The notes under the pieces are model-generated. The model was not told the origin of the DNA. It ran no database searches and saw nothing but the letters and a program-made list of their open reading frames with translations. Source: Mytilisepta virgata (Eukaryota; Mollusca; Bivalvia; Mytilida; Mytilidae). From it: DNA of 64,000 nucleotides. The position numbers were made by a program, and so were the translations under genes. Shown here piece after piece: positions 59,501-64,000 of the stretch. Position 1 is the stretch's first letter. Each line of letters starts with the position of its first letter. The stretch covers positions 87,255,539 to 87,319,538 of the forward strand of contig CM051519.1 in the NCBI GenBank assembly GCA_028015205.1. The letters are read 5' to 3'.

Positions 59501-61645
59501 TAACTCTTTTCATCGGATGTCTTAGTGCTGTATAAGTAGTATTGTATATAATGACGTCTGAAATTTTCATGAAGCTCAAAGTTCCCCATACCATATAGAG
59601 CTGCGAAGTGAATATTTATTATACCATTGATTGTTTACTAGATCTGCAATCTGTTGCGGTTTCCAGTCAGTTGCCAACTTAAATCGATGGTTCATGCTTT
59701 CGCAATTATTGTGGGTCCATAACCTTAGTCGGGAGTTATTTCTACATGGTCTGTTCACATGTTGTAACAGTCTATTTTTCAAATATTTGTTGTAGTAGTC
59801 AGAAAAAAACTATTTGATGCTATTTCGTATAAAAGTGTCTCTGTCCTACCCATTTGAATCTCAAAGACTTGAGTTAGTTAAAATAAAATTAATCGAATTA
59901 TAATCTATTACCGATATTTTTACCAAAATTGTTATAAAGCCACTTATACAAAAAATAATGACCGTTCATTTACAAACCAATAATTGAAATATTTACCCCA
60001 TGCTTTCTTTTTAAAACCATCTGGTAGTCAGTATGTCTGGGAGATGAACCCCAGGGACGCCAGATTTTGTTTTAAAATTCTAGAATTGTTTTACTTAGTT
60101 AACTTATTTTATAAATGTGCAATCGATATGAATGTCAAACAAACCGATTTAGCATTTAAATAATATCTAAACTTTTACTAAAAAAATCCTGCAAAAACAC
60201 TCGATCTTTTTAACTTTTCCGGCGAAATAATTTCCTTCACATTTGTTTTTATTATAATTCATCGTAAAAAAACAGAATGTTTTAAAGATCAACATCAAAG
60301 ACCCTGTGTCCAAGCTCATACACAATTGTTTATTATATAATTAGCTGGAATCTGATTGTCATTGTTTACCTGTTCGATGTTGATTGACAATCAACATGTA
60401 TTGATCACCACTTAATTGAGGGCGCATGTCGACAAAAATGCAAATATCGTCGTTAATTTTAAAGTAATTATTATAAAAATGATCAAATAAGGTTTACTTA
60501 AGCTGACAATTCATTTGCAACCTTCTTTGTGCGTATAGGACCTCTCTATCATGTCCTTAGTGCACTTTTATGGTTCTTAGTGCACTAAGGAAGTCCTTTA
60601 CGGTAATTCTACGGACTCATATTAATTACCTTAATTTGCTGCTGATTAATAATAAATATCAGTTTTGAGAACATTTTTAGTTAGAATAATTAATTTATTC
60701 CTCTAATTATCTAATTTTTAAATATCAAATGGATTAAAAAATAATAAACGCTTGTGTTTCAAAAACAAATACCAAACAATTAATGTTAAAGTGAGATGTG
60801 GCAATCAGATAAAACTCAGTCTGACATCGAGGTGCTTTAGATGATCAACAAGCTGTTTAATTGCCAAAAACGATAGAGGCAAACATCAAAAGCAATCATC
60901 ACCTTATATCTATTGTTTTTAACATTTTTGGCTGTTATTTTTATATTTTAAAACTTTACACATATTTGTATGGCCTCTTTTGCAATATAATATAAACACA
61001 ATATAAACTTCATAAAAAAAATGTCCGAATTATCTTTGCTATTACAATATAAACTTCTTAAAAAACTGGCCGAAATGTCCGTGTCCGAAATGTCCTGACC
61101 GAAGCGTCCGTTGGCCAAAACGTCCGCGCACCAACTATCATGGCCGCCGCCTTTACCGATAAAATGCTCTTTTTCACGTATCTAATTTATATATAAAACT
61201 TTTCCAATTTATTGATATTACAATCATCTAGAATATTCTAACGCATACCGTACTTAATTAAATTTAAAGTTTATTTGATACCAAAAGGGATGAGATTTTA
61301 TTGTATCAATTTTTTTTTCGTAAATAGGTTTTCAAGTTTATAAAAACATACAACAAAAGTTGGGACAAAGTATATGACTTTATAATTTTGTAATTATTTT
61401 TTATCTTAAATAAAATATTACATTTTTCTAAATTAATTCTAAACTGTCATCGCATTCATCCTTACAGCATAGCTATTATGATTGTACCAACTTATGTCTC
61501 TATCAAAATGTAAATTCTAATGAGAAAATCACTTCACAATGCATATTTACCCACGCTTTTTGCTGCAGTCGCCTTTGATGCTGTATTGACAAATTGAGGT
61601 TCCACATAACAAAACTAAAAGAATAAATATTTTCAGTGGTGCCAT
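44744..61645 (-). CDS. Gene A: small EMI/EGF-like type I membrane receptor, five exons (complete)
   Basis: Spliced model: 61645-61551, 58418-58342, 52989-52881, 52274-52225, 45306-44744. Exon lengths 95+77+109+50+563 total 894 nt, giving 297 residues plus stop, and every junction has AG/GT and matching phase. Seen: hydrophobic signal peptide (about 1-20); mature ectodomain to about 116 with 12 cysteines (27, 45, 46, 56, 59, 71, 74, 83, 87, 89, 95, 101), including a CC pair followed by NYE and one EGF-like module; membrane helix about 117-141 followed by YKRRK; acidic tail with YEEI (182-185) and YLNPYQP twice (229 and 264). The cysteine pattern is that of molluscan MEGF10/scavenger-receptor-class-F-like proteins, which bind ligand outside and signal through phosphotyrosines. 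It is unusually short, with a single EGF unit. Ligand and function are not known. Family assignment is by pattern only; a gene model at RNA level would settle the exons. Confidence 0.85.
45434..45765. mobile_element. 332-bp MITE with inverted ends of about 50 bp
   Basis: Left AGGGACGAGATCAAAAGTTC and right, inverted, AGGGACGAGATCAAAAGGTC. Similarity continues through AATGTAGGATAAAAAACTTAATT. It lies in gene A's intron 4, 130 bp before the tail exon. No clear target duplication was found. Confidence 0.8.
46222..46238 (+). repeat. 17-base G run
   Basis: Uninterrupted G(17) in gene A's intron 4. Confidence 0.95.
46494..46751 (-). other. 86-codon open frame, lysine-rich then acidic; identity unknown
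   Basis: KKRKGKSQSIKQVPVPK followed by a Ser/Asp/Glu-rich stretch (SFDDSGDFIIEELSGTY) to a TAA at 46494. It has no start codon, and the upstream stop lies only a few bases beyond. I do not recognise it. It could be a mobile-element ORF1 fragment or chance; it lies inside gene A's intron 4 on the gene strand. Confidence 0.2.
46981..47265 (+). pseudogene. Possible LINE ORF1 fragment
   Basis: ATG at 46981 opens 57 codons (MMKNVYNTKFKSSAPKSDVV...). After the stop the reading continues as PSLLDDILTSLK and KRMENDIKAIFSIL, a coiled-coil-like pattern. Weak; no RT follows. Confidence 0.25.
47645..47667 (+). repeat. 23-base C run
   Basis: Uninterrupted C(23) in gene A's intron 4. Confidence 0.95.
47700..49290. 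other. Intron 4 of gene A, unannotated stretch
   Basis: AT-rich sequence with no coding pattern. GGCAGCCGGTCGAAACGTCGG at about 48388-48408 resembles the 3' non-coding end of some retroelements, but nothing firm can be assigned. Confidence 0.25.
49306..49536 (+). other. Open frame with SAP-like motif, probably a mobile-element fragment
   Basis: VPELRQFLSQRGISCHEYTK followed by LKVVRLALS resembles a SAP domain (helix-extended loop-helix DNA-binding motif), which opens several uncharacterised molluscan transposon proteins. Only 76 codons, with no partner domain. In gene A's intron 4 on the opposite strand. Confidence 0.25.
50139..52066 (-). mobile_element. Tandem-core element, 155-bp unit
   Basis: Read on the minus strand: start hairpin GCTCAG-TGGG-CTGAGC (about 52062-52047) then CTGTATCGCTCACCTG, twelve tandem units, then TTTACGGACGACGGACGCC-AAGTGATGACAAAAGCTCAC at the end (50190-50148). 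It shares both terminal blocks with the element at 30583-32415 but has a different core. In gene A's intron 4, ending about 160 bp from exon 4. Confidence 0.72.
50204..51995. repeat. 155-bp tandem array, about twelve copies
   Basis: GAAACCGTAAAGCCAAATGAAC recurs about every 152-158 bp from 50365 to 51911. Each unit has GGTCCGTGAAACAAAATGGC and TGATTGGTCGAAATTTAAAAC. Units near 50705 and 51330 share private variants (GGATCAT, GGCCGTCATGAACATTTACA), indicating a four-unit higher-order period. Confidence 0.9.
52225..52274 (-). CDS. Gene A exon 4: CNH-x-x-GC juxtamembrane linker
   Basis: 50-nt exon with acceptor TTTTTTCAG and donor A|GTAAGTC. It encodes CNHVRGCVLTNTLPVN, the last two ectodomain cysteines and the stalk. 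The paralogous exon at 8901-8950 has the same length, phases and CNH.RGC core. Confidence 0.85.
52568..52670 (-). pseudogene. Decayed or alternative duplicate of the EGF-like exon of gene A
   Basis: A second copy of exon 3 lies about 210 bp downstream on the gene strand. It keeps an acceptor (CCCAG), a donor (AG|GTACTG), an open frame and the same phases (1 in, 2 out). The core NCKPCPAGKYG and the end TGKE are recognisable, but only two of the six cysteines remain. Three of the lost positions are now tyrosine (TAT for TGT) and one lies in a two-residue gap. Because its phases equal those of exon 3, it cannot be spliced in together with exon 3 without breaking the frame. It could be a mutually exclusive exon or, more likely, a dead duplicate. 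Gene B shows no counterpart near its exon 3. Confidence 0.7.
52881..52989 (-). CDS. Gene A exon 3: EGF-like module
   Basis: 109-nt exon, acceptor CACACAG, donor AG|GTAGTG, phase 1 in and phase 2 out. It encodes six cysteines in the order CSAGYTSEEGSSC, KPCPSGW, KCSMECHC. The paralogous exon 11765-11873 is nearly identical with the same length and phases. The exon is joined upstream through a split alanine codon and downstream through a split serine codon that leads into CNH of exon 4. Confidence 0.88.
53536..53568 (+). repeat. 33-base A run
   Basis: Uninterrupted A(33) directly before Penelope-like coding remains. Confidence 0.95.
53570..54330 (+). pseudogene. Penelope-like reverse-transcriptase pseudogene
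   Basis: Contains RT motifs GIPMDTNCAPLVADLFIYSYE (from 53741), HYIDDVLSLNNSRFGNF (YIDD at 53834-53845), then, after frame changes, SASYLDLHLEIDTRGK and LYDRRDAFDFPIVNFPF. Homologous to the C-terminal scraps at 13740-14280 and 27250-27560. Frameshifts and internal deletions rule out function. Assignment to the Penelope-like group rests on motif memory; another RT class is possible. Confidence 0.6.
54593..55755 (+). pseudogene. LINE 3' end: RT C-terminus, cysteine motif and tail
   Basis: A 244-codon open frame starts with YLGVLFNYNGKFQRTQKRLA and continues with VLNYASEVWGFHRAKDVELV and HNKFCRFVLKVPKSTPNCCL, the segment following the RT domain in many LINEs. After a frameshift come RYLPQNRIDRLYNCCNMQC, a stop, and HFILVCSAYQQIRLKYF. 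The element closes with AATAAAGTTTCTTCTTCTTCT, a typical LINE 3' tail. 5'-truncated. Confidence 0.75.
55760..57220. other. Intron 2 of gene A, unannotated stretch
   Basis: AT-rich sequence between the LINE tail and the SINE. Apart from the short block at 56810-56850 shared with gene B's intron, I see nothing recognisable. Confidence 0.3.
56810..56850 (+). repeat. Short block shared with 24240-24275
   Basis: TACATTGGAAGATGCACATG-TCAGTCTA matches TACATTAGAAGATGTACATG-TCAGTCTA at 24250. It lies in the same relative position upstream of exon 2-flanking sequence in both paralogous loci, so it is probably part of the ancestral intron. Confidence 0.4.
57235..57627 (+). mobile_element. SINE, 393 bp, with perfect 13-bp target duplication
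   Basis: CATTTTCATGGTG occurs at 57222-57234 and again at 57628-57640, defining both ends exactly. The head has a tRNA-like B box (GAGTTCAACCC). The 3' end reads GCCACTGGACGTTAAGCAAC, then an AATC-type tail. Part of the body (GAAAAAGAGTAGGCTAATGC) recurs at 62060-62200. It lies in gene A's intron 2. Confidence 0.88.
58342..58418 (-). CDS. Gene A exon 2: CC-NYE (EMI-like) segment
   Basis: 77-nt exon between a TATATAG acceptor and a G|GTAATG donor, in frame with its neighbours. It encodes VCCSNYEDRNGRCE at its end, the CC-x-Y...G-x-C signature that precedes the EGF-like units in molluscan MEGF-type proteins. The paralogous exon at 28129-28205 has the same length and splice signals and 17 of 25 identical whole codons, with conservative changes such as NYED to DFEE. 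Confidence 0.85.
58647..60856. repeat. Large inverted duplication, arms of about 346 bp
   Basis: 58647-58992 and 60510-60856 are reverse complements with few mismatches (for example GTCCTTAGTGCACTTTTATG against CATAAAAGTGCACCAAGGAC). The spacer is 1517 bp. The outer 130 bp of the left arm is ordinary gene intron, since it aligns with gene B's intron at 28441-28505 and 28858-28930. The structure is therefore not simply a transposon with inverted ends. It lies in gene A's intron 1. Confidence 0.85.
59348..59804 (-). pseudogene. Transposase-like C-terminal fragment (MULE-like?)
   Basis: FSDYYNKYLKNRLLQHV, LWTHNNCESMNHRFKLATDW and KPQQIADLV, then after a frameshift ALYGMGNFELHENFRRHYI, a stop, and VIPAVGKLAKKPGQKHRPKS to a TAG near 59348. 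The N-N-x-E-S-x-N-H block recalls MULE/FLYWCH-associated transposase-like proteins found in molluscs and cnidarians; this is motif memory only. It occupies the spacer of the inverted duplication and is not functional. Confidence 0.4.
61551..61645 (-). CDS. Gene A exon 1: signal peptide
   Basis: ATG at 61645 opens 31 codons plus two bases, ending at a GGTAAAT donor. The N-terminus is hydrophobic (LKIFILLVLLCG) and the segment ends with GDCSKKR, which carries the first ectodomain cysteine. The start is chosen because the paralogous exon at 30188 begins at the same place with the same length (95 nt), and both have G after the ATG. The junction phase (two bases) matches exon 2, which starts with a single T completing a glycine codon. 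Confidence 0.85.
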
Positions 61646-62035
61646 GATTTGCCGTTCTGGGTCACGGAGGAACTATTTACGAAGGGAAATTTTGATAAAC
61701 GGAAATGGATAATTGCAGTTCCTCATTTGTTCAAACAAGTGTCAAATGAATCATATGTACTTTTTATTTCAAAAATAATGTCCTGGGAAATATACGATAT
61801 AAAGTCAAAACTAAAACCAAAAGATAACAACTAAAAGCTTAACAAGGCCTTAAATAAGCCTTTCACTAGATAAAATACAATCTCTAGATCTATAAATATA
61901 TTACTATTCTAATAAAATTAGCATTTTTCCTTGATTTCTTACTGATATCCTCTGGTTGAAAAATATGTTTTTATAAAACCATGGTCTATTATTTAGCCTT
62001 GAATATTGCATAATTCTTCAGGAACCAACATTCCC
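61645..62035 (-). promoter_or_regulatory. Probable promoter region of gene A
   Basis: The roughly 390 bp upstream of the gene A start aligns, with scattered changes, to 30188-30575 upstream of gene B, and homology stops abruptly where different repeats begin. Both carry TATAAAAA on the minus strand at nearly the same distance from the ATG (61975-61968, 323-330 bp; in B 30526-30519, 331-338 bp). The transcription start is not known, so the TATA assignment is tentative. Confidence 0.4.
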
Positions 62036-62039
62036 AAAT

Positions 62040-62200
62040 ATTCAGGGTTTAAATTCTGTTCTGTAGATATCGAAAAAGAGTACGCTAATGGTCGCTGCAG
62101 AAGACCAATCTATTCCGCTTTACCTCGCAATCCTCTATTTTTAAGTCGCAGTCAAAATTTGCTGCACTTTGTGTCTCGCCCGACCCATATTTCTAGATAA
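62040..62200 (+). repeat. SINE fragment
   Basis: GATATCGAAAAAGAGTACGC, GCAGAAGACCAATC and CACTTTGTGTCTCGCCCGAC match the middle of the SINE at 57415-57535. It begins exactly where homology between the A and B upstream regions ends. Confidence 0.55.
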
Positions 62201-62329
62201 TCTTGATCTGTTTCACGTCTTGTCAATAACCAATCGTAAGGGCTACAAATATGAAAGTTTTTCAACATTTTAGACCTTAATCACAACTGTAAGTCGTAAA
62301 TCGACCGAGTGTACACCTCTTAAGCTTAA

Positions 62330-62950
62330 AAATTAGTCTTCAAAAATTTATTACGTGATTATGTAAAAATTACTCTTTCTCCAAACTGCAATGAAAGAAA
62401 CATAAACTTGTAAATTTTTTCAAGATTATACATGGTTTGTCACCTGGATATTTATCAGAATTAGTTGAACCATTTTCTCAGAGGCAAGTACAATATTTAA
62501 TTTAAGAGATAGTGGTCAAAACTATTTACTGCTTTAATGTAGAACTGTATCATACTGTACCTTCCGCTATTAAGCTTTGGAATGAACTTAGTGTTGAGCT
62601 CGGGGTTAAGCTAAAGCAATAATCAAGTGTTGGTCAATTTAAATATAGAATAAAAAGTTATATCAGCCTATATGTCATCCAAAATACAATAATTTTGGGG
62701 TAAGTATAACTAAATGTTTTACATTGTCAGTTACGCAATGAAGCAAGCAATTTGAACTCCCATTTGTTCCATGATTTTTTGTCTAATGACCCTTCATGTC
62801 CTACATATCATTCTCACTGTGAGGACAATCAGCACATTTTCTTTGATTGTCCAGCTTATGATGCTATAAGAGATAGACTATTTACAAAACTTGCTAATAT
62901 CGATTCTATTATAATTATGATCTCTCTTGATTTATAACAGTGTGGTGATA
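62330..62950 (+). pseudogene. LINE C-terminal remains
   Basis: IHGLSPGYLSELVEPFSQRQ, then TVPSAIKLWNELSVELGV and SVGQFKYRIKSYI, then LNSHLFHDFLSNDPSC and HCEDNQHIFFDCPAYDAIR. This is the C-terminal cysteine/histidine segment of a LINE polyprotein. Several stops; no RT core. Confidence 0.65.
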
Positions 62951-63454
62951 CTTCATCGAGTTTCGAACAATACATTGATGTGTTCAAGGCAGTTCAGGAT
63001 TACATTTCACAATCTGGTAGATTTTCAAATGTAGCTCAGACATAGGCACCAATCATTACCGATTCTATTTCAATTGCTAAACACCTTTTAGCATAATACA
63101 TTCAAAAAGTTTAGTTGATTATTTCTCTGCTTTTCCAGAAAATATTATCTAAAATAGACAATTTTCTTTCCATTTCCATACATATTTGTTATATTAACCT
63201 CAGGTATTATAGTTAAAATACCCTCATTTCGTTATTTTTTGACAAAATCTGAATTATTTCCAAAGATGAATTATCCACTTTTCATGGCATAGGTACAAAA
63301 TTATTCTATATAAGTACAGCCTTTTTTGAATAACTTCAAGTAGATTCCAAGGTGGGTTGAGATTTCGCATTTTTGCGACTGTCCCAAGTCAGGAATCTCT
63401 AGCCTTTGTTTGTCTTGTGTTTTTTTAAAAAATTTGATTCATTTGTATGTTTCG

Positions 63455-63645
63455 AAGTTTAGTGTGGCGTCCATTTCGCTGAACTAATATGCATTATTGT
63501 TTTGGGGCCAGTTGAAGCCGCCTCCAGTAGCGGGATTTTCTCGCTGTGGTGGAGACTCATTAGTGGCCCCGGGCTGTTTTCTTTTCTTTGGTCGGGTCAT
63601 TGTCTCTTTGACACATTCCCCTTTTCCATTCTCTATTCTATTTAG
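63455..63645 (-). repeat. Dispersed mussel-type repeat, opposite strand
   Basis: GAACTAATATGCATTATTGT, GGGGCCAGTTGAAGCC, TGTCTCTTTGACACATTCCCC: the reverse complement of the repeat at 41185-41345. Confidence 0.65.
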
Positions 63646-64000
63646 TAAAGTCTCCATTCTATTTTTAGATCATATTAGATTGCTATCAAATTCTGCGTAA
63701 TCTAACACTTTTAGTAAGTTCCCCAGTCTATTTTTAGGTCATGTATTCTATTTTCGGCCAATCATGATCAAGGAAAAATACCATCATGTAATAAATTGTT
63801 TTACTCTGTTTCTTCTTTTTATTTTTTCTACTGTCGTCCGACCGAGTTTTGTTCGCAAGTGTTCTCAAAAACGACCGAAGTGTTCGCGGCCTAAATTCGC
63901 ACAAAAATCAAGGATCACTTGGAGCTGTGCTTCGTCATATAAAGAACTTCCCGTCGATGGCAATTTTAAAAATAGCGGCTGTCAAAGTGGAAAAAATCGT
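63646..64000. other. No gene seen
   Basis: A CATTCTATTTTTAGATCAT / CAGTCTATTTTTAGGTCAT short repeat (63655-63745), then unique sequence to the window end. I see no coding or RNA feature. Confidence 0.4.

Overview
The window looks like nuclear DNA of a marine bivalve, most likely a mussel (Mytilidae). It is AT-rich and intron-dominated and has no operons. It is packed with repeats of kinds I associate with mussel genomes: elements built on 115-165 bp tandem cores, tRNA-derived SINEs, Tc1 and LINE copies, and a dispersed repeat seen in both orientations. The genus is an inference; no ribosomal or mitochondrial marker is present.

Two host genes can be reconstructed, both on the minus strand and tandemly duplicated. 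Gene A (61645 down to 44744) is complete in five exons with consistent splice phases. It encodes a 297-residue type I membrane protein: signal peptide, a compact 12-cysteine EMI/EGF-like ectodomain of the MEGF/scavenger-receptor-F kind, one membrane helix, and a tyrosine-motif tail (one YEEI, two YLNPYQP). Gene B (30188 down to 8901) has four exons of identical length to those of A. Its membrane/tail exon is not in the window and presumably lies beyond position 1. Homology between the two loci extends through introns and about 380 bp of upstream sequence. Gene A carries an extra EGF-like exon that has lost four of its six cysteines.

Layout: 1-8.9 kb holds repeats, including a complete 4.2 kb element with 217-bp inverted ends made of ten short subrepeats and a 6-bp target duplication, which itself contains a nested 161-bp tandem-core element. 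8.9-30.2 kb is gene B; its introns hold a SINE, a roughly 5 kb LINE wreck, an intact Tc1-family transposon (transposase at 22189) and Penelope-like fragments. 30.6-44.5 kb is almost wholly repeats: tandem-core elements in both orientations, a 963-bp inverted-repeat element, and 175-bp tandem copies. 44.7-61.6 kb is gene A; its introns hold a 332-bp MITE, a 155-bp tandem-core element, LINE and Penelope-like pseudogenes, a SINE with a perfect 13-bp target duplication, and a large inverted duplication. 61.7-64 kb holds a SINE fragment, LINE remains and a dispersed repeat.

The only intact non-host coding gene I can support is the Tc1 transposase; the other mobile-element coding sequences are broken. 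Repeat-family names come from memory of the families and were not searched.
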